A DNA stretch of 64,000 nt from Pogostemon cablin. Taxonomy: Eukaryota > Streptophyta > Magnoliopsida > Lamiales > Lamiaceae. The notes under the pieces were generated by a model that worked only from the letters and a program-made list of their open reading frames with translations, did not search any database and was not told the DNA's origin. Shown here in pieces: positions 44,281 to 56,278 of the stretch. The position numbers and the translations under genes are program-made. Positions within the stretch are counted from its first letter, which is position 1. Every line of letters begins with the position of its first letter. The stretch is from assembly GCA_023678885.1 (NCBI GenBank), contig CM043009.1, positions 14,377,117 through 14,441,116 on the forward strand, written 5' to 3'.

Positions 44281-44696
44281 TTCTCAACGAAATTGTTTGC
44301 CAATTTCTAAATACCAACCGGTCTACCAATCGTTGATTTACACATTCACACTCAATTCCTGGTCATTGAGCGTATCCTGTTTAATTTTATATTCAGCTCA
44401 ACAACTAAAAAAAGTCAATTAGCGACTTCGGATTTGGATAATTACGTGCTAATTAATAAGACTTGAATGAAAGAAAATAAGCAATCTTAGTAAGCAAGAG
44501 GTCCCTGTCATTACGTGTTTTTCCATTAACTTGGGGACAAAGAACAAATCAAAGCTAAAATGTGTAATGAGCTATAAGTTTGAACGAATAATATTTATAG
44601 TTGACAATAATTAAGTTTGTTTAAAATAGAGTTGTGTTTGCACGTATAGACGGAAGAGCCAGTGTAAGACCGACTGGGCCTCCCATAAAAAGTTTA
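44281..44696. other. Intergenic DNA, nothing recognised
   Basis: No coding or repeat signal of note. Confidence 0.5.
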
Positions 44697-44923
44697 CTCC
44701 CTCCGTCCCGCACCAAGGGTGTATTTTGTATTTTTGCAAATAGATTAAGAAGTATTATTATTTAATGTGTATTGGATAGTTGTATTAGTGGGAGTGTGGA
44801 CCCCATGTTTTAATTGTATTAGTGGGTGAGTGTGGGACCCATGTGTATAAAAAAGAAAAGGGAACCCTTTGGGTGGGACGACCAAAATGGAAAAAAGAGA
44901 CCCTTAGTGCGGGACGGAGAGAG
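44697..44923. mobile_element. Stowaway-type MITE
   Basis: The ends CTCCCTCCGTCCCGCACCAA and GTGCGGGACGGAGAGAG are flanked by TA. Only five bases separate it from the next MITE. Confidence 0.9.
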
Positions 44924-44928
44924 TAATA

Positions 44929-45186
44929 CTCCTTCCGTCCCATCCTAATAGTTACTATATATTTCTATTTTGGGCGTCACATTCTAATGGTTACATTTTC
45001 CTTTTTAGCATATGGAATCCACACAAGTTAATTACTTCTCCCTCTATGGGCCACACATCCCACTAATACACCTACTCACTTTAAATTAAATTATTATTTC
45101 TCTCATCTCAATACACAATAAAATACTATATTCATTAATCCCGGTTCAAAAAGTAAACGTAATCATAAGGACAAGACGGAGGAAGT
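44929..45186. mobile_element. Stowaway-type MITE, CATCCTAATAGTTAC subfamily
   Basis: The ends CTCCTTCCGTCCCATCCTAA and AAGGACAAGACGGAGGAAG are flanked by TA. Its interior matches the arms of the split MITE at 31620. Confidence 0.85.
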
Positions 45187-45892
45187 ATGTATGGTAATTT
45201 AGTTTACGATGATATCATTATACATTTTTTAATTAATTATCACTTTTTATTTTATTTAAAAAAATATTATCACTTTTTATTTATACTATAAATTATTTAT
45301 AAATAATTTATTTATATCATTATCAATTTTGATGGATTGAGTATCATATTTTATTATCACATTTTATTCATACACGTCAACTTTTGTACGATACCATAGA
45401 TTTTGCCATTTAATTTGGTATTTATGCTGTTGATCTAATGGTCACAGCTGTCAATAACTTCTTGATTAACACAGTTTCGTGTATTGTGGCCTTCAATCTT
45501 CTTTGAATTTTTGTTATTTTTTTTTATAAAATTTCATTTTCGTACTTTCTTTCTTTTAAATTAATTATTTTATTATTTTCTTATTTACTTTTAATTTAAA
45601 TTCATAATTATATATATAATTATAATTATAATTATAATTATAATTATAATTATAATTATAAATTTCCTTCCATTTATTTATAATATAATAAATTTATTTA
45701 TTTTTTCTTTCAATTTATATTATTATTTTTCTAATTTCCTTTTCATATTTAAAAGTATGATTTCTTCATTGTGCTTTTTATTTATTTGCTTTTCTTTAAA
45801 TGAAAAATTTATTATTGATTATGTTGTTATTATAATTAAATTCATTTTATTTAAATATATAATTTATTATTGATTTTATTGTTATTATTACT
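45187..45892. other. AT-rich intergenic DNA with an AATTAT array
   Basis: About eight AATTAT units run from 45617 to 45662. No gene was seen. Confidence 0.7.
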
Positions 45893-46319
45893 CGGGAAAA
45901 ATATTAAAATTAATCATTTATGTTTGACGTTCATTTAGTCTTCAAATTTGCTAAATTCGCACTTTTGATCCTTCAGTGTTCGATTTTAGTCATTTTTGTT
46001 CAGTTTTGATCCTTTTTTCATCGAAAATTACTAAAAGCCACCGAAAAATAGAGCGTGAGATGCATGAGCCGGGAAAAATTCCAAAATTGTTCCTTTATTT
46101 TTGTCATAATCCAAATTCAGTCCATAAGTTTACTAAATTCGCAATTTAGATATTCTAGTGTTCGCTTTTAATCCTTTTTGTCCAGTTTTGATCTTTTATT
46201 TGCCAGAAATTACTAAATGTCGTTGGGAATTTGAGCGTACATCACACGCGTCTAACAAATTTTTGTTCTCTTCGATCGTTTTTGCTTACTTGACAGTTTC
46301 ACTTATTTTCATTCTTCAT

Positions 46320-46652
46320 AAATACATAAATACGTTCTTGGGCTGTTTCGCCTTCTCGGAGGCTTCATCAGCTGTCTCACCAGTCTTCAGCGATTTTATG
46401 GGACTTCCCGATGATAGCTTCCTTAACATATTCCTCAATGCCCTGCACTGTTTTGAATAGGTTTCCGATCACCTCAGAGACATGTCTTCTAGGCAGACGT
46501 CCAATGGCGCCTCCAAAAAATTACTCTATCTCTTCACTCTATTTATTAGTTTGGCTGAGCTCCTTGGAGGCGGTTCTCGCGTCCGCTTTAGCCCACTCTT
46601 CCTTCACTTCTTGGTTCAACTGCATGATCGTTGGATCAATAGTAGCATACTG
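46320..46652 (-). pseudogene. Captured coding-like piece, family unknown
   Basis: The minus strand reads TIMQLNQEVKEEWAKADA, then after stops and a frame change GRLPRRHVSEVIGNLFKTV with GIEEYVKEAIIGK. Composition is protein-like and GC content is above the flanks, but I do not recognise the family. It follows the NAC fragment in the same direction. Confidence 0.4.
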
Positions 46653-46681
46653 AATTAATCAAATTGAGTTGATATGAGGAA

Positions 46682-46873
46682 TTAAAAATTTTTGGTGTAA
46701 AATTTATAGATATCCCATTTAAAAACATCAACTTCAAGGATGACATCAACCACCGAATGATGGTCGTTAATCTTGTGCCTCATATAATGTTTTATTAGCT
46801 CCTCGTCAGTCTGACGAAAACTGAAACCCTTCGGCCTAGACTCCAATTTCATGGTGTCCCTACATGAATTCAT
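46682..46873 (-). pseudogene. Captured NAC-domain fragment
   Basis: The 63-codon minus-strand frame reads SRPKGFSFRQTDEELIKHYM, then RHKINDHHSVVDVILEVDVF and KWDIY, which is subdomains A and B of a NAC transcription factor (usual forms LPPGFRFHPTDEELI and VIPEVDVYKWDPW). Length and end point fit the first exon of a NAC gene. Later subdomains with the DNA-contacting residues are absent. The fragment lies between the arms of a TIR element, so it is read as captured. Confidence 0.85.
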
Positions 46874-47668
46874 GAATTACATTAATCATAAAAAATCCCC
46901 CAATTTTAAGCAGCAGCAGCAACAATGAAAAAATTAGCTAACCAGCATAGAAATGGCAGAGCTAAATCTCTAAAATTGATCCATTTCGGTATGAACCAGA
47001 GAAGGAAAAGCATAAAACCTCCTAGAGCAATCCACAAATTCAATTTATTTTATGACCCTGATCTTTATCTTCACGCTAGCTAACTTAAAAAAGCTCAGAA
47101 ACCCCACAAAAATGCTACATACTCATCAGTGATCCTTGATAGAGTGTAGCCGTAGTCTGTTGTGTGATTTTTACATGCCTAATCAATGCATATATATTTG
47201 TGAGAAAGGTTAGGTGGTATGGTATAAATAAACGAAACTGCCATGTAAGCAAAAATGATCGGAGACAACTAAAAAACTAATTTTTGTGCACATGCATTTT
47301 ACACTCAAATTTCCAGCGACATTTAGTAATTTTCGGTGAAAAATAATCAAAACTGGACAAAAATGACTAAAATAAAAAATCAAAGGATCAAAAGTGTGAA
47401 TTTAGCAAACTTAGGGACTAAATTTGGATTAGCCAAACATAAAGGGCCAATTTTGAAATTTTCTCAGTGCTTGAGGACCAATTTTGAAATTTCCCAGCAA
47501 GTGTATCTCACACCCAAATTTTCGGTGACTTTTAATAATTTTCAGCGAAAAAAGACCAAAAGTGAAAAAAATGACTAAAATCGAACACTGAAGGATCAAA
47601 CATTCGAATTTAGCAAAATTGAGAACTGAAATTGAATTACGCCAAACATAGACCAATATTGATATTTT

Positions 47669-47757
<89 letters not shown>
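47669..47757. repeat. (ATT)n microsatellite
   Basis: Nearly thirty uninterrupted ATT units lie between two TIR elements. Confidence 0.96.
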
Positions 47758-47762
47758 GACAA

Positions 47763-48044
47763 TGTCTCTTGTGAGACGGGTTATTTGAGGGACGGGTGTG
47801 AGACGGGTCGACCAATCACTAAAGTATACTTATTGTATAGATAAAGTATGTTAAATAGTTATTAAAGTATATTTTCTAAAGTATGCTGAATTATACATTA
47901 AAGTAGCTGAATTATACATTAAAATATGATTTAATATGTTATAATATGATTTATTATTAACATAATTTAATTACAAATAAGCACACTTTAACTATACAAT
48001 AACCATACTTTAGTGATGGATCGACCCGTCTCACAAGAAAGTCT
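47763..48044. mobile_element. TIR MITE, TCTCTTGTGAGACG family
   Basis: The ends TGTCTCTTGTGAGACGGG and GACCCGTCTCACAAGAAAG are inverted repeats. The interior repeats TTAAAGTAT and TACTTTA words as in the copy at 9351. A duplicated GCTGAATTATACATTAAAGT segment lies near 47885-47925. Confidence 0.78.
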
Positions 48045-48070
48045 CTCATTATTATTATTATTATTAATTA

Positions 48071-48344
48071 GGAATTTTATCAATCCAGAGCCTGAAAAAT
48101 GGGTAAACTATCAATTCGGGGTTTAAATTATATTTTTTATTGATTAGGAGCCTGAATTATGTAAAACTATCAATTTAGGGCCTAAATTTAGGCCCTATAT
48201 TGATAAAATAGGAGATAATATTTGACAAATTTAGGTTTTGAATTGATAAATTTACATATTTCAGGCCTTGGATGGATAGAAAAAATAATTCATGCCCCAA
48301 ATTGATAGTATATCCATAACTTGGGCCTTGAATTGATAAAACTC
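48071..48344. mobile_element. Fold-back MITE
   Basis: The whole unit is one long imperfect palindrome centred on TAGGGCCTAAATTTAGGCCC (about 48176). The arms repeat AACTATCAATT and GAATTGATAAA words at about 45-bp intervals. Part of its arm is also found inside the Helitron-like units (about 28200 and 28705). Confidence 0.72.
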
Positions 48345-49449
48345 TTTTTTTGGTATAACGTACTATCTCCATCCTGTTTTAATAGTTTCATTTTCTTTTT
48401 GTGCGTAGATTAATGAATATAATATTTTAATATATAGTGAATTGAAAGATATAATATTTTATTATATAGTGGATAGTTGTATTAATATTGTATATTGACT
48501 CCATACAGATATATTAATCGTTTTATATGGGTCCTACATAAAAAAAATATAACCACTAAAGTGATATGTATACAAATTGAAAATATGTAACCATTATTAT
48601 GGGATGAAGAATATCAAACAATAAATATCTAATATTGTGAAAAAAAATTTAAATACACTTATCCCCTAAATAAGTTTTTTGTGGCATCACCGTATAGGCC
48701 TCACTATTTCTTTTTTCATACATACACAACAATGTTTCTGTTGGTAATTTTGCGATTGATAAATTCAATTTTGTTATTAATTTATTGTAATTTATATAAT
48801 TATTTCATTCGTAATTTATTAGTAAACGATAATAGATTTTATTCCGTTGGTAAAATAAAAAAAATTATTGGTATTCTATCACTAAAGAAAAAATGAATTT
48901 TTTTTTGTTTACAAATAATTTTTCAATGAATTGCATCCCATTGATAAATTTTTGCTAAAAAATTTTTTAGCAAGTGATAGTTTACAATGAAGTCCTGAAT
49001 ATTATATTATGAATCAATTTGATATTGTTTCTTTTCGTATAAGTAAAGAAAGAAGGTATCAAGTTCTAAATTTCAAAGTAAATAAATTGGCACAAATAAT
49101 ATGTTGCTAGAAATTAGCTTGGCGTATTATAATATTGACTGATGGCACAAATTTGCTAGAGATTAGCATGGCGTATTATAATATTGATTGATGTGTACAA
49201 TAAAGTTTGAAATTTCAACGTAATCATAAAAAACGATATCTTCTTTATTAGTTCAGCGGAATCAATGGGCACAATTAAGTAAATACACGTTTTCAAAAAC
49301 CCACAAAGATCCAAAGTCGTTGATCATATCCGATTCACCATTTGGCAACTTCACATCACATGCTTAATTAATCATAAGTACACCAGATTATATACATATA
49401 TATTTGACACACCAATCAAGAAATATTGCTAATTAACAATCTCCAAATC
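48345..49449. other. AT-rich intergenic DNA and upstream region of the FAD oxidase
   Basis: A degenerate Stowaway-like unit may span 48361-48612 (ATCTCCATCC and GGGATGAAGA ends). A TATATACATATATAT stretch at 49389-49403 lies about 50 bp before the ATG and could serve as the TATA element. Confidence 0.45.
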
Positions 49450-51889
49450 ATGAAAACTCCTCATCCTATCTTCATTCTCCTATTCAACATCTCATCCTCA
49501 CTCGCAGCTTCAGCTGATCACGACACTTTTCTTGCATGTCTGAAAAGCAAATTCGACTACTCCAACGTTGTCTACACCCCAATCAACTCATCCTACTCTT
49601 CCATCCTCAACTTCACCCTCTGGAACCTCAGATTCATCTCAGATTCTACCCCTAAACCCCAACTCATCATAACCCCACTTCAAGAATCCCAAATCCCACC
49701 CATCATACTCTGTGCCAAACAAAATGGCATCGAAATCAGAACACGAAGTGGTGGCCACGATATCGAGGGAGTATCTTCGGTATCCCACCTCCCATTCATC
49801 ATTATTGATCTGATCAAACTCAATCGAATTACAGTCGACGTCGATGCCAAAACTGCATGGGTTGAAGCTGGTGCAACAATCGGAGACTTATACTACGCCG
49901 TCGCTAAAAGGAGCTCCAAACTAGGGTTTCCCGCCGGAACTTGCCCTACAGTCGGCGTTGGTGGCCACTTCAGTGCAGGTGAGAGTTTAATACATAAAAG
50001 GATCGAAACTGATAACTGATACCACGTAGAAAACAAAGAATTGATAAGAAATCAAAATAGAAGATAATCGAATCCATTATAGCAGTTAGAAGGAGTTAGA
50101 AAATAGAAGAGAGAGTATATAATTTTGTTAATAAAAGTCTAATGGAAAAGTTACACGGTAGACATTACTCCATTTAGCTAAACTCTTCATCTTTCATAGT
50201 AAATTGCAAATGGAAGGTAAAGAGCTTAGTCTCAAAATAGTTAGATTATTCATTTTTTTGTCTAAGCCTTTCAGTTTTGCTCTGATTTTCCCCAAAACAA
50301 TATTATACTTCATCCGAGTATTATTATTTAATGTGCACTGGGTAATTGTATTAATGTGAGTGTGAGTCCTATATTTTAATTGTATTAAAGGAGGTGTGTG
50401 GGTCCATGTGTAAAAAGTAAAGGGACCTTTTAGATGGGACGCCCAAAATTAAAAAAAAAATCCTCTTTAGATGGAATGGAGGGAGTATTTTTATTAATTT
50501 CATCTCACAACTTTGTACAAGCACCTATTCAGTTTCATCTCATAGAATTTGAAAAATCAAATATTTTAAATAAAAATAATCATTTTTATGAGAATTTAAA
50601 ATTTTGTGGTACTTTGTAGAAATTAATTAAGTTTCTTTATATTTAGATTTTTTATTTTTTTTTATAAAAAGTCAAGTTTTATTAAAATAGCGTAAGAGTA
50701 TAAGACTTGCTCATACTCAAATGAGAAGGTATCGTATATTAAGTTTCTTTAAATTATTTTAAATAAAATAAATTTGTATAATACGACTTTGATATTAAGT
50801 TTCTTTAAATTATTTTATATAAAATAAATTTGTGTAATACGATTTTGATTTTAAACTCGTGTAGGTGGATACGGCACATTGCTGAGAAAATACGGGCTGG
50901 CAGCAGATACCGTGATCGATGCAAGAATAATCGACGTCAATGGCAGAATTCTCGACAGAAAATCCATGGGTGAGGATCTGTTCTGGGCAATCCGAGGCGG
51001 CGGCGGCGCCAGCTTCGGCGTCATCACCGCCTGGAAAGTTCAACTTGTAGATGTCCCTGAAATAGTCACTGTATTCACCGTCAGAAGGACATTGGAGCAA
51101 AACGCGACCCGACTCATCCACCGCTGGCAGTCCGTGGCTCCAGAACTCGAACCGGATTTATACATCCAACTCACTGTCGGAAGAAACAACTCAACCATCA
51201 CTGCAAGCTTCGCTTCTCTGTTTCTTGGTCGTGTCGACAGGTTGCTTCCGTTGATGCAAGAAAAATTCCCTGAGCTGGGGCTCGTTCGAGCAGACTGCAT
51301 CGAGATGAGTTGGATAGAATCAGTGCTTTATTTCTTCGATTTACCAACTGATACAGTAGAGCTTCTGCTAGACAGGACACTTCCCATCAAAAGATACTCC
51401 AAGATTAAATCGGACTACGTGCAGAAACCCGTTCCGATATCCGGGTTCGAAGGGCTGTGGAGGGTATACATGGAGGCGGAAGGGGAGGTGTCGGAGGTTG
51501 TAATGATTCCATACGGTGGAAGAATGGCTGAGATTCCAGAAAGTTCCATTCCGTTCCCTCACAGGGCTGGAAACTTGTACCTGATGGCTCACATACTTCT
51601 TTGGGAAGAAGATAAGGCTCGGAATTCGGACAGGTACTTAAGTTGGGCTAGGAGGGTGTATGGTTACATGACTCCTTATGTGTCCAAGTTTCCGAGGGGT
51701 GCGTATATGAACTACAGAGATCTCGACATTGGAGTGAACAACGACCGGGGAAAGACGAGCTACGAGCAAGCAAGCGTTTGGGGGAAGAAGTATTTGAAGA
51801 ACAATTTCGACCGGCTTGTTCGGGTGAAAACCGTGGTTGATCCGGGGAATTTCTTTAGGCAGGAACAAACCATTCCGTCACTGCACTAA
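49450..51889 (+). CDS. Berberine-bridge-enzyme-like FAD-linked oxidase
   Basis: Exon 1 (49450-49978) and exon 2 (50865-51889) join in frame across a GT-AG intron to 517 aa, close to the family's usual 530. Residues 1-20 form a hydrophobic signal peptide (FILLFNISSSLAASA), so the enzyme is probably secreted or vacuolar. The FAD_binding_4 domain carries both covalent flavin anchors: the His in RSGGHDIEG and the Cys in FPAGTCPTVGVGG. Then follow the GGYGTLLRKYGLAAD block split by the intron, DLFWAIRGGGGASFGV, and the C-terminal BBE domain with YMNYRDLDIG, YFLKNNF-like WGKKYLKNNF and VDPGNFFRQEQ. The reaction is O2-dependent oxidation of an alcohol, sugar or alkaloid; the substrate cannot be told from sequence. 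The start is the ATG at 49450, which gives the cleanest signal peptide. A MITE lies in the intron. No defect was seen. Confidence 0.93.
50308..50485. mobile_element. Stowaway-type MITE in the FAD oxidase intron
   Basis: It starts CTTCATCCGAGTATTATTAT, ends TAGATGGAATGGAGGGAG and is flanked by TA. The left end is shortened compared with its relatives, which share the TTTAATGTGCACTGG interior. Confidence 0.72.
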
Positions 51890-52391
51890 TGATGTATATT
51901 CTCTTTGCAGACTGTATTTGGTTGTAATAATCATATATACTCATTATTTGATGTATTTGTATGTGTGTATTGATGGTTGTGATTATTTTTGCATATCATA
52001 CTAACTCTCATTAAATCCTTCACATTTCTTCCTAAAAATACTCTGGTTTTTATATGATAGAAAATCACATAAGAAGCATAGGTTTTTGTGGGTTGAGTTG
52101 GCAACCAAAGTCTCACATTGGTTATAAGTGGGGATGGTACGTAATGGGGACAACTTCATGCTTATTGGATCGAGTAGTCCACTGGGACTTCATTGGTCCC
52201 GTCTCTCCATGAGCCTATAAACCCAACATTTTTCAATTTCCAATACGTTAAATTCTTCATTTGAAATCTGTAGAGTCTCCATAGCTTTGATAATATTCAG
52301 CTGGGGCTTAAGATTGAACTCTTTCAACTGTGTCCATCAGAGTATGTTGCTAGAAAGCATGGTGTATCAAACTGCAACTCAGACTCTACTC
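51890..52391. other. 3' flank of the FAD oxidase
   Basis: The 3' untranslated region is expected here. A stretch around 52085-52225 (CTCACATTGGTTATAAGTGG, then CCCGTCTCTCCATGAGCC) looks repeat-like, but no ends were found. Confidence 0.4.
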
Positions 52392-52620
52392 AGGGGGTGC
52401 TTGGTAGTGGTAACGAGGGAGGCTAATGGGAATGAAAGGGCATTGATTCTCATTCCTAATGCTTGAAGAGGTAATGAGAATCCGAAATCCTCGATCATTT
52501 CCGTTGATTCAATAATTACGTATCCCACACCTTCAATCATTTTTACTCTCATTATCATTACCCTCGTTAATGATTCTCATTACTATTATTATTCCGGAAT
52601 TTGAACCAAGCGGCATCGCT
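52392..52620. mobile_element. Tourist/PIF-Harbinger-like MITE
   Basis: The left end GGGGGTGCTTGGTAGTGGTA and right end TTTGAACCAAGCGGCATC are inverted repeats. The interior has mirrored AATGAGAATC and GATTCTCATT words. The 3-bp target site is not clear. Confidence 0.62.
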
Positions 52621-54207
52621 TGAGATTGGATAAGAGAACAGGTATTAAAGCAGCAGAGAATATATAGTTAGATATATATATATCTTGCAGTGAGTAAGGG
52701 AAATGTTGTCTTTTTGTTGCAATGTTAACATCTCCGAAGGGTATTAATTAAGTTCATGCAACAAAAATGTTGAAATAATATCTATGATATCAAATTCTGT
52801 TCCATGATTAATTTTCTTTATAACCTAGGATCATCCATACTACTTTATACTTGACTTGCTGAGTTTGACTGCTGCTTATAAGGGAATCTTATCTTCACAA
52901 TGGATTGAATGAAAAATGGAGTTTTTGGTCCAAATGCAAACATTAGATGCATACTTTTACATGGAATAAAAACTGTGACATATGAACTTTGTATTCATGT
53001 GTTATGAGCTCAGAAAAAAGAATTCTTATAAATTCAAAAGTTTCTAGATTCATTGAAGATTTGTCTTTCATGATTATGGTAAATCTTTTTCATTATTAGT
53101 GCTTGTAATCACCTTGAACCTTATCAATTGTGTACATAATAAACATGGGACTTGATGGGAAGATGTCACATGGAAGGCAGCAGACTCTTTGATCTCTGTA
53201 TAACCTAGTTACAATTCTCTCAACAGTTCCATGCTGAGGATTTGAGTAAAGATTAAGTTATAAGATGTATTTTTCCTTCATTGGGCAGAAAGAATTATTT
53301 CCACAACTCAAAACCTATGATTACTATGTCAGGAAGGGCCTAAGCTTCATTTCAAGTCCTTTAACTCTAAGTATTTGAAAGCAGAAGGGTCTACTTCTCA
53401 AATCTCTCAATTGCTTTACTTACTAAAGAGTAATTAAGACTAACAAGTGGATCCAGCTATGAGCTGAATAGTTGAATAAGGTGTTTGATTTTTGGACTGA
53501 AATTGTGGGATATTTTTCCATTATATATTCTGTGTATATTTATTAATACCTGTTGTAAGTCTATCATGGTAATGAAGTTAAAAAAATACTGTGACAAATG
53601 TCATGTGGGCGGTTATAATTATGAGCTTATATTTAGAAAGAAAGCAATCAAACTATTCTCAATGAATGTGATGTTAACAAGGAGTTGAATCAATGTTGCC
53701 CTTCATCTCGTTTATCCTAATATAGGTTTAATGTTTATTTTTATAATTTAATATTACTCTATCTATTCTTAATAAAATTCATAATTATTCTAAATACAGA
53801 ATTTAGAAAAAAAAATATTTGCTTTTAAGAGTATTTTGGTATTTTTAGATAATAAATAAATTGTAAAATAAGTTATGTAATTTTAAAAGGATGACAATTT
53901 AGAAATTAAAGTGAATTATGAGGTTATTGAATTGCATGGTAAATTTTTTTTTTTTAAGGTGTGAACTTGTTTATGGGACGATAAAATAATAAGTATAAAT
54001 TTCTTAATATAGGACTATGGAAGTAAATTTTATGATGTAATTGAAATTTTACTATTGTGATTCATAATGTATTTCACTTTTATAGTTTATGAGAAGAGAT
54101 ATTTAAAGTTGTAATTATTTTTTTAAACTTATACATCAAGGAAGGATTACATAAATCATGTTTCACAAAAAAGCTCCCTCATCTAATATGAGTGTACCTG
54201 GATCTCT
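52621..54207. other. Intergenic DNA, nothing recognised
   Basis: No domain-bearing frame or defined repeat was found. Base composition is ordinary to AT-rich. Confidence 0.5.
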
Positions 54208-55638
54208 ATCTTTTTTTTTTTTTTTTTGGCAAATTTTTATTTCCATGTCAACGTTTACAAAGTACATGAGTAACAATGTAAGACGAGATCTAACACTCCA
54301 TCTACAACTAAAGTCTATAGATGCAACAAAGTCAATAATTTAAATACAATCGAAATTTGAGTCATGATCCTGTCTGCAACACAACTCGGAGATAGCATTC
54401 GAGACCCAAAGAGCACGCATTTCTTTCTAACCATATGTGATACATAACAGTTGAGAAAGTGATGAAGAAAAACTTTTTGGCATTCACATTAGCTCTTGTG
54501 TCAGAGATGATTTTCCTAAATCCATCCACCATGAAGACTACCCTTCTTCTCCATCCCACCCATCTACCAATAATCTCCCATATATAATGTGTGTAGGGAC
54601 ATTGAAAAAACACATGTGATTGTGTTTCTTCATTACCCATACAGAAATCACACGTTGCATCTTCATCTGTGTACCAACCTCTACTCTTTGTGAGAGTTCT
54701 TCCCCGATGTACCAACCAAACTCTAAAGCTGTATTTCTTCACAATCCATTTATGCCATATTTGTTTATAAACAAAGGAAGTGTCGGCTGCCTCTTCCTTT
54801 CTCATCTGCTGATACATAAGTAATGGGCTGAATTTTCCTTGAACCCAACATGTTTGCATCATCTGAAGGGTGACTCCTACATCCCCATCTTCCAGCTGTA
54901 TGATCTTATTCCTGATACTCAAAAGGGTCTTCCAAAAATAGGACGAGTTAGCTCCAGGGGGAACTACCGTCCAGTGATGACAAGTGAAATACGTCGAGTG
55001 TATCCATTTTACCCATAGAGATGTAATTCAGTATGTATGTCCTACAAGGCCGACGCTAGTAACGCCCTGTTCCATACTTGTATATCCTTCAATCCTAAAC
55101 CACCTCATATTTCGGATGTAGGATGTCCTTCCAAGCTACTGCACATACTTTCGAACCCCAGAGGAATCTTCTAATCAAAGACTCAATTTTTCAAATGACT
55201 GCTGCTGGAACTTTCACCATCGCACACCAAAATGCAAGGATGCCATAGATTCCTGAGGTGATAAGTTCAAGTCTTCCAGTGAAAGAGAGTAATTTAGAAG
55301 ACCACCTTTGTATCATGTTGTGTACTTCATTTAGAAGTGGGTTGAAATCCTAAATTCCAATCCTCCTGCTGCAGACTGGAATCCCAATGTACTTGAATGG
55401 AATGGATCCGCTACAATAGTTGAGGATGCTCTTAATATGATCAGCATTAATGGAAGAAACACCTGTCATAAGTAGGTTAGACTTTTGGGGACTCACAACA
55501 AGTCCCGATACTTCCTCAAACTCCTTTAATGTCAACTCAATACACTTTGCTGTTTGTGTGTCTCTGTGATGAAAACTACATACTAGTGCTTGATCAATAT
55601 TAGGAAGTAGTGTGTTTTGTATTTCAGCTTAAGGATGG
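54208..55638 (-). mobile_element. 5'-truncated LINE, minus strand
   Basis: On the minus strand the end of a LINE reverse transcriptase and its zinc-binding tail are followed by an A-tail, seen as the T-tract at 54211-54228. The 5' part is missing: the sequence changes to the Copia-B LTR at 55639. Most of the LINE, if ever full length, would lie beyond the inserted copia element outside the window. Confidence 0.88.
54362..55600 (-). pseudogene. LINE reverse transcriptase C-terminus and zf-RVT domain
   Basis: The upstream piece (about 55350-55600) reads LTLKEFEEVSGLVVSPQKSN, then PFKYIGIPVCSRR, the end of a LINE reverse transcriptase (usual form LGIPL). The last 186 codons (54362-54922) hold the zinc-binding RVT tail, with WHKWIVKKYSFRVWLVHRGR followed by CDFCMGNEETQSHVFFQCPY (CxxC then HxxxxC). 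Between the two the frame is lost near 54930-55340. No endonuclease domain is present because of the 5' truncation. Confidence 0.85.
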
Positions 55639-56182
55639 TGATGATGTATGCATGCAACGGGTATATCAGCAGCAAATGAGCTAATGGCAACACAAAGCAT
55701 CATAATTGGTGCCATGTGTGCAAGTGGGGACCAGGGCAGTTTATGGCTGTTATACAGGTGGCATGTGTGCAGCTTCTGAAAGGTTCCACACATGGATGGA
55801 TAGCTCATCACGCAGGCTGTGTGATGGAGTCAGTTACAAACGCAAAGTTTCGATTTAATCACTTGGAAATCCAGCTGGAAGTTGGTTACTCGAAGTTGGT
55901 CCTGTAACTTTGCTGTGCATGCATAGAGTGTATATAATGATGTAATCTATGCATGAGCTCATTGTAACACTTTCATTCTCTCGATCAATAATAGATCTCT
56001 CTCTCACAGTGAACGTAAGCTTCTGAAAACAAGCTGAACCACTATAAACCCTTTCTTCTTCATTCAATCACACACACACACTTTCATAGTTGTTATCATA
56101 TGTGATCAATTTCTTGTTCTCAATCTTAGAATTGATTGTGAATTCTTAGAGTAATTTTTGTATTACTTAGTTAGGATCTTCA
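55639..56182 (+). repeat. Copia-B 5' LTR
   Basis: It runs from TGATGATGTATGCATGCAAC to about GATCTTCA and contains AAGCTGAACCACTATAAACC near 56028, matching the Copia-A LTR. Both ends are approximate; the primer site just downstream supports the 3' boundary. Confidence 0.7.
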
Positions 56183-56194
56183 TCTGTGAGAAAG

Positions 56195-56211
56195 TGGCGC
56201 TGTGTGTGGGA
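56195..56211 (+). other. Copia-B primer-binding site, non-Met type
   Basis: TGGCGCTGTGTGTGGGA begins with TGG, as required to pair with a tRNA CCA end, and resembles the TGGCGCC-type site used by other plant LTR elements. It is not the initiator-Met site seen in Copia-C. Confidence 0.5.
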
Positions 56212-56278
56212 AACTAGACCACAAGATCAGAAATCAACAGAAGAATGAATCAAGAAGCAGTTGAAGGAAGTTGACATC

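Larger units (their letters stand above)
46068..47487. mobile_element. Inner TIR element with captured gene pieces
   Basis: The left arm GCCGGGAAAAATTCCAAAAT, then CAGTCCATAAGTTTACTAAA and TTCGCAAT, is mirrored on the right (47290-47487). It shares the GCTAAATTCG and GATC-type subterminal words with the outer element, so both belong to one family. Between the arms (46260-47280) lie coding-like minus-strand pieces, including a NAC domain. The tip of the right arm may be partly duplicated (two TTTTGAAATTT words). Confidence 0.65.
45893..47671. mobile_element. Outer TIR element of a nested Mutator-like pair
   Basis: The left arm (GGGAAAAATATTAAAATTAA, TTTGCTAAATTCG, GATCCTTCAGTGTTCGATTT, then CACCGAAAA) is mirrored on the right (47487-47671: AATCGAACACTGAAGGATCA, CGAATTTAGCAAAATT, ATATTGATATTTTTC). 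The arms are about 180 bp. The flanks are ATT-rich, so the duplication cannot be judged. Confidence 0.72.

Noticed and set aside
47632..47844. Poly-isoleucine open frame
   Set aside because: It is the (ATT)n microsatellite.
51040..51868. Long open frames on the minus strand across the FAD oxidase
   Set aside because: They are antisense shadows of a strongly supported coding exon.
20707..51889. A biosynthetic gene cluster formed by the aldo-keto reductase, FAD oxidase and chalcone synthase piece
   Set aside because: The chalcone synthase piece is a dead fragment in a transposon, and the two intact genes are 26 kb apart with only mobile DNA between; no evidence for joint function.
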